A stretch of 64,000 bases of DNA from Cokeromyces recurvatus (Eukaryota > Mucoromycota > Mucoromycetes > Mucorales > Mucoraceae). Position numbers and translations under genes: made by a program. Below, in pieces: positions 47,340 to 58,484 of the stretch. The DNA lies in NCBI RefSeq assembly GCF_025118155.1, contig NW_026251440.1, forward strand, positions 48,411 to 112,410, in the 5' to 3' direction. The notes beneath the pieces were generated by a model. It was not told the origin of the DNA, searched no databases, and worked only from the letters and a program-made list of their open reading frames with translations. Position 1 is the first letter of the stretch. Every line of letters starts with the position of its first letter.

Positions 47340-49260
47340 TTTTACTAAAAAGTAGTAGCCCTCCTTTTCTACGCCAAGTTGAATGGGCTATATCTATCAT
47401 GTTCAAAGAAGCGTTGACATTCCTCGGTCAATGTGTTTTACATGTTTTGTAGGTATCAGCTCCATTGCCTTTAACTCTTTTTGCTTCTGTCAAAGTTCTC
47501 GATAGGTGCTTGTTATAAACTTGGGATGCTAAAGTGTTCATCAATCGTGACTATAAAAAGTTCTTCTTGATACTCTCTTCTTTTTAATTCCGGGAAGAAA
47601 CGACCTGTGATATTATTTTCAATCCTTTGATTTGCATCATATCTTTGTTGTATATTCCGGTTCTAAACATAACTAAAGGTACTTTCTTTTTGTGTATTTC
47701 GTAACTCCTAAGGCTATTAGTCAAAGGCGTCAAATAAAAGTTAAAAAATACAAACAATTTAAGTCATTGTCTTGAATTTTACTCAAATTAATTTCTGCTC
47801 TTTCGTTTTTGTCTATTTCGTAAAATTCAAACAGGCACTCTAAATGAGTAAATAGATAAGCAGCGTGATATAAATACTTTTTCAAAGCTTACTGTTTTTA
47901 TTGTAGCTATTTTGGTTTATATACCTGTTATTGAGCTGCCCCTGTCAAACTGTATATCCTTAAGCTTTTTCATTATAACTAAGCACTTGGTAGATCCCGT
48001 CAGATGTTAGTACTCCTTAGACTTGCAAAATTTTATATCATAACAGCTACTTCTGATATTTGCCCTAAAAATAGGCTTAAAGTTAAGATTAAGATTGGTT
48101 GTGATCGGCTCATATTCTTCGCTGATTTCATTGATAATATAATCATCAAGTGAAAAATCAGAATAAACAACAACAACAACAACTAGATAACCATTGGATC
48201 AGATTATACTCTTGCATCTAATCAGTAAGATATCTGAATAGTTAACATAGTTCAAGTTCAATATTTTGCATCTTTGGAAATTTTATTCTTACTTAAATTT
48301 TAACCCCAATTGCTTTGAATTTGAATACTTTATCAAAAAGAAACACTTAGTTCGAATATTCACTTGGTCAAAATTCATTTGGTAAAAATAATCACTCAGT
48401 GCATTAATGGAAATGATTGCAGAACATTAATGAAAATAAAAGAAAGGAAATACAATGTACAATTTTGACAATAGCAAATCACGAAGATTATAAGACTTAC
48501 TGTCTTCATGTTATTTTTTCCCGATCGGCTAGTATATGGAAGAAGGAAGGGTACAATTTTACCCGGAATCTATGAGAGATCTTAACAATACCCAGAAGTT
48601 TATTCTTAATTTTATGAGTGGACAGAGCCGTCTACTTTCTCTCTTATTTCCTTTTCACTCGCGTTATCGGTCATTTTTTTTTTAGGGCAAACTAGTGAAC
48701 CTTCTCATATAAGCTGATAGCAGCACTTTTTAATGATTTTTAACAGCGTTTCATATTTTGTACTCTATGCATATATAATTATTAGTGTTCTTATTTTAAT
48801 TTTTCTTAGAGATTAGTGTACCACAAACATGCTATGTAACTTGTAATATGGATACGACGTTAATTTATGCTCAAATAGTTCAACTACATAGTTTGTATAC
48901 GTAATCGATTGATCCATGAAAGCTTATGCCGTTCATCAATAGTATCTTATATATCTCTTGGATCTATTTTTTTTTCTGAAATAATTCCAGGTTTCTTGAA
49001 GGCCATCAATCCGATTTTAACTGTTAATTGACTTTTTAACAGTAAACAATTGTCATACAGTTTACCAAAATTGTATCTAGGATAATAGTTTATAAATAAT
49101 TTTGCCTTAAATACAATTTGTTGAATATAGTTACTAGCAATGATAATCTTTAATTTTAGTAAGCTTTTATATTGATAATGATTATAAGTGCCAAAAGGGG
49201 CCTTGGTTGTCTTGAACGTATATTGTAAGCAAAGATTTCTGTTCGTCACTTCTTGCTTTG
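47340..49260 (-). pseudogene. Fanzor/TnpB-like (RuvC, zinc-ribbon) nuclease remnant
   Basis: Minus-strand pieces in order from 49249: an open frame to 48947 with TKAPFGTYNHYQYKSLL and ASNYIQQIVFKAKLFINYYP. Then (about 48140-48010) DDYIINEISEEYEP and NFKPIFRANIRSSCYDIKF, then FEFYEIDKNERAEINLSKIQ (about 47850). Last, near 47560-47380, IVTIDEHFSIPS, RVKGNGADTYKTCKTH and, after a stop, PRNVNASLNMIDIAHSTWRR. The final block resembles the zinc-ribbon plus RDVNAxxN end of OrfB/TnpB and eukaryotic Fanzor proteins, and the earlier blocks look like mucoralean members of that group. Several stops and shifts make it non-functional. Assignment rests on pattern memory, not a search. Confidence 0.5.
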
Positions 49261-50264
49261 TTTAAGCATGGAATAGAGAATCCTTTGATCTTGCTGAATT
49301 ATGGTTTATTTGATTGCGTTTTTTTCATTTTGATTTGCTGTCAATATCCTGATTTTGTCTTTTTGTAGCCCCCCATTTTTTTTGTTTTATACTTTGTTTT
49401 ATACTATTTTTTTGTTTTTGATGTTAACACTTTGTTTCTTACACTTTTTACTCACTCCAACTATATTATAATTAGAAATGAATTAATTAAAAGCCACGAT
49501 TAATTGATTCAGTGTTATGTAATAGACACTTGTAATACTGCTTCGTATACTGACCATTTGATCTACAGCCAATAAATTATGCTTCTAAAATTACTATATG
49601 GATATGTGTGGTTTAGATAAAATGCTTCCAATCACTTACTAGCAAAGGGGTCGTCTAAAGATAATAAATTAATTGTTTTTTACTCCTTATTTTCATTTTT
49701 TTGTGCATTATCCCTATCAAATATGAAAGACAAAATAAAAGGGATCAATAATAATTAAGTATGCATATAGTATTAGACTATCCTGTATATGGAGCACTGT
49801 TAAAGTAGCACTACAACATCAAAAAACACATTACAGACTGATAAACTTATTTAAAATTAAATCAGATATCGGTATAAATAGTACAGTTCCTTTTTTCCCT
49901 CAGGGAATTAACATTCTGAAAGAATACATCTTGAGAAAACCTATCTACAATCTTAATACTATTCCTTCTCATAATGTGTGTTTTATTTATTCAAAAAGAA
50001 TGAAAGCAAAAATACTGTTATTTTTTTTTACGGTAAGAATGAAATAACAACCATCTCTAATTGGACTTGTTTCTCTAACTACTTTTACTACGCGTATTAT
50101 CTAAAGTGAAATAGATCCATTCCAAAAAAGGATAACCAAATTCTAATTTGTAAAAAAAAAAAAAGGTACTGCGGTTTCATTCGTTTGTATTTTTTTTTTT
50201 TTTTCATTGCTTTTTTTATTAAAATATTATTTTTCCTTCTCTTTTTTTCTTTGTAATTGTTGTT
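49261..50264. other. Gene-free region upstream of RAD54
   Basis: 1 kb, AT-rich. No gene recognised. The last 70 bases before the RAD54 ATG are T-rich. Should contain the RAD54 promoter; no MCB-type element (ACGCGT) was seen, only ACGCGTA at 50090-50096, whose role is open. Confidence 0.5.
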
Positions 50265-52930
50265 ATGACTATGCTTACGAAGCCAAGACAAATCATTGAT
50301 CCTAAACCTGTTAGAACATCTACACGTAATAGAAAAGTTAGAGTAAAGATACCCTTACATGTAGATAGTAGTAGCGATGAAGACGATGAGATCAATATAG
50401 AAAGCGATAGTGATGAGGACGAAGAATTTCAACTAAAAAAGAAAATAATAAAAAAACAACAATTAACAAAGAAAAGACCTATTAGTGATAGTGATGATAA
50501 TGATTCTGATTACATGAGTGATCAAGAAGATCATGTTCACAAAAAAACTAGAACAGTATTAAAATCTATTTCTAATCCTTCTATTCGCAAGCTACCTTTA
50601 CCACTTTCACGAGTCAATAAAAATTACGATGCAAAAGCTGTTTTAAGTCGAAAATTTAAAGTACCTTCTATGATACCTAAATCAACAGATGGCAAGCCAG
50701 CACCTATTTTACCACAGTCCAATGAATTTGGTGAAAAAAAGACATTAGGTATTCGAAGAAGGGCAGGCCATATGATGAGAGCACTTTATGATCATACAGC
50801 TGAAGATGCTATAGTTCTCTGGGATCCTGACAACCAGCCTATTCAAGAAGAGATAAAGATTACAACCGATAAACCTAAAAAGAAGGGTAAATCATTAGCT
50901 GAAATTCTAGGTCTTAAAAAAGAAGAAAGGAAGCTTGGACATGTTGTAGTTGATCCTGCTTTAGGTAGAGTACTTCGACCACATCAGATAGAGGGTGTCA
51001 AGTTCTTATACCAATGTACTACTGGTAAAGTTTATCCTGATGCCTATGGTTGTATTATGGCAGATGAAATGGGATTAGGCAAAACTCTTCAATGTATTAC
51101 ACTTGTTTGGACATTACTTCAACAGTCAGAAGAAATCGGTAAACCCACTGTTCAAAAGGCAATCATTACATGTCCTTCAAGTCTTGTTAAAAACTGGGCA
51201 AATGAATTTGGTAATATATATTTTATATCTCTAAAAAAACAAAAACAATGGCATTTAATTGTTATCATATTTTAATTATTATCTTTATATAGTTAAATGG
51301 CTTGGTGCAACTCGTGTTCAACCTTTAACAGTGGATAATGGAGGAAGTAAAGAAAAAATTGCATCTGTCAAAAGATGGGGAGCAAGTCAAGGCAAGAATT
51401 CAATCCTTATCATTTCCTATGAAAGTTTAAGAGCCTATACAAAATACTTGCAAAAATGTCAAATTGGTATTTTGTTATGTGATGAAGGACATCGATTGAA
51501 AAATCGAGATTCAAAACTTTTTCAAGAATTGAACAGTTTACAAGTGCAAAGGAGAGTAATTCTTTCGGGCACACCTATCCAAAATGATTTAAGTGAATAC
51601 TATGCTCTATTAGACTTTGCCAATCCTGGCTTATTAGGAACACCAAATGAATTTAGACGTAACTATGAAAACCCTATCTTAAGAGGTAGAGATGCTGATG
51701 CTTCTGAAAAGGAAAGGGAAATTAGTGATGAAAAAGTAGCCGAATTTTGGAATATTGTGTCCAAATTTACAATTCGAAGAACAAATGATATCTTGACAAA
51801 ATATTTACCAACTAAATATGAGCATGTTGTCTTTTGCAAGTTAGCTCCTCTACAAGAAGCATTATATAATATCTTCATAACGTCGTCAGAAATTAAAAAT
51901 TTGTTGAAAGGCCAAGGATGTCAAGCATTAAAAAATATTACCTTTTTAAAGAAATTATGTAATCATCCTAATTTATTGAATCTTCCAGAAGATTTAGAGG
52001 GAAGTAAAGCTGTTTTACCATCTAATTATACAAATGGTAACAATGGTAAGATTGATCCTTCCTTCTCGGGTAAATTTATGGTGCTTGCACGGTAAAGTAT
52101 ACATATATAAAAACAAGATAGTTACATATTACTTATCGCCCTCCCCCCCCTTTTTTTTTCTATACAGTATGCTTGCAAAGATTAAGAAGGAAACTAAAGA
52201 TAAAATTGTTCTTATTAGTAATTATACACAAACTTTAGATTTATTTGAAACCTATTGTAAACAGAATCAGTAAGTAGCAGAATAATAACATAATAGTATA
52301 TATATTTATATAATTACTATTAGATATGGTGTACTTCGTTTGGATGGTTCAATGAATATTACAAAACGACAAAAGCTTGTAGATCAATTCAATAATCCTG
52401 AAGGAGAAGAATTTGTATTTCTTTTGAGTAGTAAAGCAGGTGGTTGTGGTTTGAACTTAATTGGTGCTAATCGTCTTGTATTATTTGATCCTGATTGGAA
52501 CCCTGCAGCAGATCAACAAGCTTTAGCACGTGTCTGGAGAGATGGGCAAAAGAAGGATTGTTTTATTTATCGTTTTATTGCCACAGGTACAATTGAAGAA
52601 AAGATCTTTCAACGTCAATCTCATAAACAATCACTGTCAAATTGTGTTGTTGATGAAGCTGATATGGAAAGACATTTCTCTGTAGCTGATATGCGACAAC
52701 TTTTTACATTACATACTAAAAGTGATAGTGAGACACATGATACATTTAAATGCAAGCGCTGTATTCAAGGTAAGCAGCATACGCCTGCAGAAACTATGAG
52801 TTATGGTGATTCTAGTACATGGAATCACTATGATAAAGATTTACGACGTTTACCAGATCCTATCCTGATTTCAGAAGCACAAAAAGGAATTGTTTCTTAT
52901 GTATTTCAATATATTTCTCATATGAAATAA
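50265..52930 (+). CDS. RAD54: DNA repair helicase Rad54
   Basis: Exons 50265-51210, 51293-52091, 52168-52269, 52324-52930 give 818 codons (817 aa). Swi2/Snf2 translocase that remodels DNA for Rad51-driven homologous recombination. N terminus is acidic/basic with SSSDEDDE-type runs (about 40-90). Rad54-specific SRKFKVP and LRPHQIEGVKFLYQC precede the motor. Motifs: DEMGLGKT (I), DEGHRLKN (II, with DEGH instead of DEAH as in Rad54), SGTPIQNDLSEYYALL (III), SSKAGGCGLNLIGA (V), QALARVWRDGQ (VI). The C-terminal CKRC...KQHTPAETM segment and the final KGIVSYVFQYISH are typical. Two in-frame ATGs (50265, 50271); the first is chosen. Confidence 0.96.
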
Positions 52931-53931
52931 TTATATCACTTATATATCTGCTGTTAATAATTTGTATATATAAAGCAACACACATAATCATTACTTACAT
53001 ATAATAATATCGCACACTTAATATTATAAAAAAGCATAAAATAAATAAAAAATGTACAGAAAGAAAAGCCAGGGATATAGTTTTATCCTATAGTGTATAT
53101 AATAATAAGGACTGAATAAAAATACGCTTTCATATTGATAACATAATGACTTATTCATTAAAGTCTTACATTGTGTCTGTAATGATGTAGGCTTCAATCC
53201 TTTACCAAACTTATCAATAGAAATGAAATCACTACTTTGACAGCTGCAAAAAATATTCATTGTAAAATATTTCATTAGCTTTTATGATTATTATTCCTTG
53301 ACTCCTTTATTACTTGTGAACAATAATAAGCATACTTCATTCATACAGGATATCAACTCATTGCTCTTTTCTGAAAGAGGGGCTTTTTATATTAGGTCTA
53401 AATCTTCAACAGTAATCCATATGCTATGCTTCTACAGCAATAGACATAAAACCACCTTGTGATATATTTTCTACTTCAATTGTGAGTTGATCTGTAATAT
53501 TTTCAATCTTTACGTCGTTATTATGAATAGCGGTTTCAAGTCAAGCAATTGATTAACTTACCCATACTCATCACAACACAATTTACTAGTGTTATCATCA
53601 GTATACTATAAATTAATAGTTAAATACTAGAATATACATTAAATGAATCTTTCTTTATTTTATATATTTGTCTTGATTTCTTTCTTTCTTTTTTTTGAAC
53701 TTTCTCCTTTGTTTTCTTTTCTCTCTTCTTTCTTCGTTTTTACCTTTTGTTTCTTAAGAACATTTTTCTTTGCCTGATCACCTTTGAACTAATCTAAATA
53801 ATCTAATAACTTTTGTTATTGTGTGCTCATGCAGGCCAAAAATTTATACATAAAAAAATTTTTTTTTTCTTTTTCATTCCTTACATTCTGCTATGATAAT
53901 TAAAAGTTAATATAGTGATTTCAAATTAATT
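52931..53931. other. Intergenic region with a short coding-like fragment
   Basis: 1 kb after RAD54. On the minus strand 53545-53440 reads KIENITDQLTIEVENISQGG then MSIAVEA and stop, with coding character but no start or family. The rest is AT/CT-rich (53640-53770). Nothing else supported. Confidence 0.5.
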
Positions 53932-55080
53932 ATGCCTGCTGAATACTCAAAAGCATTCTTCATTGAGTACCCTGCCCATCAATGGGCATTTCAAAAGTAT
54001 TTTGAATTAACTCATAATGGCATAAATAATTTGAAAAACTATAAATTGCTATTGCGACATTATTTAAATGATGGTGGTTGGATTAGCGGTTTAGAATCTG
54101 TGCCATCGCAGATTAAAGACGATGTATCTTCCTTGAAAACTGAAAAAATGATAATAATATAATTACATATAATATAAAATGTTTTTCATGTGATGTATTA
54201 ACCTGTCTGGCATCTAAAGTCAACCAAGGAAGGGTCATGAGTTAATGCTTCTTTATTATTTTAGTCTTGAAGTACATAACATCATTCGATGTGACTTGGT
54301 AGTTTCAGGTCGTCCACACATGGATAAAACCATGTATCAAGAACATGTTAAAAATCACGAAAAAGTAAGCCTTCCTCTATCAAAGGTTTGTCTTCCTTAT
54401 TTGAATAAAGTGATTGGCAGTGTAAGTGTTATCTGTAAACTTTTTGATAACATAATTTCGCAACTAATTCATAAATGGACACTATAGAAAGACTTAAAGA
54501 CTTTTAAAGAAGCACAATTAACGATGGAGTTTTTACAGAACCTATTCAGAGCATAGTAAATGTCACATTCTTACTTGTATGCTGATCAATACTATAACAA
54601 ACATTTAAACAACTTAAAGTTTAGGGTTCTGTTGAACAGGGTTAGATATTAAGAATGATAAACCTGTTTACAATTCATTATTTGTTCATCCTTTTATGAA
54701 AGTCACATCAGACGCAGTTGTAGCAGATATGGATAACTGTAGAGCTGATTTCCGGCCAGGTGTAGTTACGTTAAAGGCTATGTCGAATCAACTGAAAGCT
54801 CTTCATTTCTTCAAAGATGATAGTTGCAGTTACCAAGCTGATGAAGTTATCAGTCTTTATGGAACAAAAAATCTTGGAGTTGTCTAGTTGGAAACATCAC
54901 GGCACTCTGGATCTGGATTTATTAACAGATCAAAGTAAAGCTTTAATTACCACAAAGGTCTATTCGTAAGCCTTGCAATGTTGAAGAACTTCGCAGACGA
55001 ATTTTCTTTAAGGGAGCTTCGAACTTTCTCCAAAATAAAAGTATTTTTTATACATGCCATAGGTAAGAAGCAATTACTTG
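53932..55080 (+). pseudogene. Mucoromycota-type conserved hypothetical, truncated relic
   Basis: Plus-strand pieces: YSKAFFIEYPAHQWAFQKYF (53940), LEVHNIIRCDLVVSGRPHMD (54265), FRPGVVTLKAMSNQLKALHF (54755), YQADEVISLYGTKNLGV (54830). After a stop come LETSRHSGSGFINRSK and HKGLFVSLAMLKNFADEF with KIKVFFIHAIG (to 55062). The order and spacing look like a protein common in mucoralean genomes, without assigned function. At least three stops or shifts (54160, 54885, 54937 areas). The reading stops exactly where the repeat at 55081 begins, 18 bases after a GGTAAG donor, so the repeat probably inserted into the gene. Confidence 0.5.
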
Positions 55081-55695
55081 TGTGATGGAATGTAAATAAA
55101 AGATAAAAGATAAAATAGAAAGAGAGAAAGGGAACAAAAGGAAGTATAGTTTGAGACTGTTTTTATTCAATAAAAAATAAAGAAGGTTAAAAGAAAGTTA
55201 AAGAAGAAGTTAAAGATTATTTTGTGTCTAAACAACTGCTTGTATTTATATTAATGAATCCTGAATCAAAGAAATAAAAATAACCATCAAAGAACATGAG
55301 TCATGAAACAGTGTTAGTATTCGGATATACGTCTTGTTGATTCAAGAGACTGATCTATGGATTATCTATTTGGTGTTATAATGATCTGATCAAGTTTTAA
55401 ATAAAAATTTACTGTTTGATCTGAGTATATGTTCCTTATATCTATTTTATTGGCTCAAAGGCGACCTGAATCCTTTATCAAGATTATAAAAATAAATATT
55501 TATAAATGACACGATATATTATTTAGTTGACACATTTAGATGAGTAGATGTCGATAAGTTTTATATTATTCACAAGATGTCATATACAGAGTTTTATTTT
55601 ATATTCAGACTTATAGTTTATCCTTTACTATGTAATTCACCTATTATAATATTACTTATACTTATATCGAGAGCTTGTACTATAACAAAATCGTC
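55081..55695 (+). repeat. Dispersed ~620-bp repeat, copy A
   Basis: Direct repeat of 61631-62255, with most positions equal (rough visual estimate of 80-85 percent). Both copies begin with TGTGATGGAA and end near ATAACAAA. The start with TG and the length suggest a solo LTR, but the end lacks a clear CA and no equal 5-bp target duplications were seen. No coding capacity. Confidence 0.75.
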
Positions 55696-55907
55696 TATTT
55701 ATTAAGTAAAGTACTATATAGTATATACTAGCAGAAAGACAGGAGTCTCCTCTTTTTTATGGCACTTATAGCATATATTCATTATATAGTGTTTTTATTT
55801 GAAAAAATAATTTTAAAAGTTATATGTATAAAAATTTAATGCAAATAGTTTATTGAAAAATGAAATGAACAACGTACCTTTTATGTTTAGTACTTGATAG
55901 CACCACC

Positions 55908-56900
55908 TTATGCTTTAATTACTGCTTCAACACGTCTTGGCATACTTTCTATGTGTTTTAAGCATAATTCGGCTGTAACTTTATGGTACCAAACATCAGC
56001 AACTCGCTCCCATAACTCATCCATGTTTTTTAGTGGCCTATCATAGGCAGCAAGCCTGCACTTCAAATAAAACCAAGGGTTTTCAATTGGATTTAGATCA
56101 GGTGAGTATGATGGCCATTCAAGGACATTTATTTTATTTCTTTTGAACCAATTTCTTGTATATTTGGATGTATGCTTCTGATCATTGTCTTGTTGAAGGA
56201 TCACATCTTTCTTACAAAGGCCATAATCCTTGAGCGTCTCCATAAAGTCACCTTTTAATATTTCACAATATAATTGCGAGTCCATCCCGCCCTCAATCTT
56301 GGCAATAAAACCAGGACCATGTTGCGTGAAACAACTCCATAACATTAAGCTTCTTCTCCCACCTTTGTACTTAAAGTTGATATTATGGTCATTTAGAGGT
56401 TCACTCTTTTTAGCCCATATCTATTGCTTTCCATCTGAACCCAAACGATTAATTTTTGTTTCGTCACTAAAGATGACCTTTTTCCAATCCTCAACCGTCC
56501 AGTTTCTATGAGCTTTGGCCTATTTTAGACGATTTCGTCTACGCTCATTCGTCAATGGTAATGCAGATTTCTTAATCTTCGAATCAAAGTCGGACGATTT
56601 TTAGAATTTGCGTATAATTTGCGCAGAAATATCATACCCTTGACCATGTAAGTTCCGGGCAGCGTTCACTGTAGTGATAAAATGACCAGTATAAAAAGAT
56701 TGCGCAATCAATCTTCCAAGTAACGGGCTAATCTTCTTTGGTCTACCTTCTTTTACGTTAATCTTAATTTGATTTTCTTTGGCAATTCTGCCAATTGTCC
56801 TAATTGACATACCCATTGCCTTAGAAATATCCCTATAAGACTCCTTAGCATTAAGTTTTGCTAAAATATCCAATTTTTTATCATAAGGAATTGGTCTCAT
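55908..56900 (-). pseudogene. Tc1/mariner-like transposase with three in-frame stops
   Basis: One continuous minus-strand frame of 331 codons from ATG 56900 to 55908, about the full length of a Tc1 transposase, with no frameshift. The N-terminal paired-type helix-turn-helix has YRDISKAMGMSIRTIGRIAK and a GRPKK hook. The DDE core has VIFSDETKINRLGSDGK (first Asp), QQDNDQKHTSK (second Asp) and WPSYSPDLNPIENPWFYLK (Glu, 34 residues on). Three nonsense codons break it: TAA at 56601-56603, TAG at 56520-56522, TAG at 56421-56423. Possible terminal inverted repeats lie around 55783-55830 and 57020-57070 (shared AAGTTATAT-like blocks) but are imperfect. Confidence 0.85.
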
Positions 56901-57061
56901 TCTAATGTATGTGATGATCTATGTGTTAATGGGAATGATGCACAAATGCTGTTTAGATTAGTAATGAATTTGAGAGAAAAACGATATTAAATAGGAAATA
57001 AACCTTTTTGTTAATTCAATAATAATATGAAATATAACTTAAAATAAAAAAAAATGGTGTT

Positions 57062-57066
<5 letters not shown>

Positions 57067-57097
<31 letters not shown>
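57067..57097. repeat. Poly-A homopolymer, 31 bases
   Basis: A run of 31 bases directly outside the likely right end of the Tc1-like element; it is followed by AT-rich sequence to 57540 with no supported gene. Confidence 0.9.
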
Positions 57098-57099
<2 letters not shown>

Positions 57100-57543
57100 G
57101 ATAAAGAAAAAAATTATCATGCAGCAAAATGGCTAAATCGTATAAAAGGACATGATCGTTGTCGAAATAAACATTCATGGATGTAAATGAGACTAAGAAG
57201 CTATAAAAATAATGTAAATTTTGTCAACTTTCCATTAAAAATACTTTTATTAATGTATCTTTATTCATTTATGTTGTGCATTAAGGAAAGCTAAAAATCA
57301 TAAAACATTGCCACACTTTTGTGAGTCATTGTAAATAAGGATCCATTTTGTATAATTTTAAAAAGAGGGTTTTTTTTGAAAAAAAGAATTGAACAAAGTT
57401 TTCATAGACTTTTTATTTTTTCTTATATTTTTCTTTTACCTTATTTTTCTTCTTAATCAACACATCCATTACTGGATATTATAATTGCTATCACAAGCAA
57501 TGAAAAAGTCATGTTATGTAATGATGGACTATAATAAAATTCT

Positions 57544-58122
57544 TTATTTAAATTTTCTATTATAATGACATCGTAGACTCTCACAAGTATTGAATTGTTT
57601 AATTGACTCAATATTTTCTAGATGTCCTTTTCTGAAGCATTCTTTCCAATTGATTCTACTTGCGTTTTTGAAACGTTGGACAAAGTCATATAATTCTGCA
57701 TCATGCACTTCGTCGTCAAGTTCTACAGTGCTTGGCTGTCTTCTTTTATTCAGATAAACCAAAGGAGGAGTTTCATCAATCGGTGTTGTTTCGATTGCTT
57801 CACAATATTTCCTTTTCTGTCGTTGCAAGAATTCCAAAGTATCATCCACATAGCTTAATGACTTTTTTCTTGATGCTGCATCTCCTTTTTCCAGGTATTT
57901 TTTTATCTTGCGTAATTGGATTTCACTAATACTACAAATTTTGTTTATAGCTTCCAATTTCTCAGCTTCTTCTCCAACTAACTGATCAAGATTATCATGC
58001 GCAATTGAGTACAATAACTTAACAAAAGAATCATTCTTTCCATACACTATGGCGGAAATCATGGTAAATGAGGAAAAATTGGTAGAAAAGCTACCAATTT
58101 TTTTTGAACCAGCCAACCACAT
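57544..58122 (-). CDS. Hypothetical 192-aa protein beside tnp2-like transposase
   Basis: Intact intronless frame of 193 codons. ATG 58122, or 58062 (MISAIVYG), as start. Mostly helical and charged: QLVGEEAEKLEAINKICSIS, a Lys/Arg-rich middle (QRQKRKYCEA), then a C-terminal WKECFRKGHLENI and CESLRCHYNRKF that resemble a SANT/Myb-like helix set. No close family known to me. It sits 362 bp downstream of the tnp2-like relic on the same strand, where CACTA elements often keep an accessory DNA-binding gene. That it has no stop while the neighbouring transposase is broken is notable. Could also be the exon of a host gene. Confidence 0.5.
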   Translation of the reverse strand: MWLAGSKKIGSFSTNFSSFTMISAIVYGKNDSFVKLLYSIAHDNLDQLVGEEAEKLEAINKICSISEIQLRKIKKYLEKGDAASRKKSLSYVDDTLEFLQRQKRKYCEAIETTPIDETPPLVYLNKRRQPSTVELDDEVHDAELYDFVQRFKNASRINWKECFRKGHLENIESIKQFNTCESLRCHYNRKFK

Positions 58123-58484
58123 TTAAGGAAGGGTGCATCCCAGATGGCTAGCAATGGTGAGATGTTTTTTAAATCCCTAGAATTAAGCCTAGAAGCAACT
58201 AGGTGAATAGTAAAAGGTATATAGATTATTTTTATATGTTTGGGTGTCTTTTTGTTCCCTTCATTTAAGCCATGAACTTCATTTTAGAATTATGATTTTT
58301 AATTTTTTTACGAAAAAAAAAAAAATTGGCAACAGATACCAAATTGGTATTTTAGCTACCATATTTCAGCGCTTGAATTTCTGTCAGAGCTAAAACGGGC
58401 TTCTAATTTTTTAATTGAATTTTTTTTTCTTTTCAACAAACAAGCTTTGAGCTAATTTTTTTATTTTATTTGGAGCTTAATGGT
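58123..58484. other. Spacer between accessory ORF and tnp2-like relic
   Basis: 362 bp, AT-rich, with a repeated AGCTACCA motif (58089-58096 within the ORF and 58353-58360 here). No gene. Might hold the promoter of the 192-aa ORF. Confidence 0.4.
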
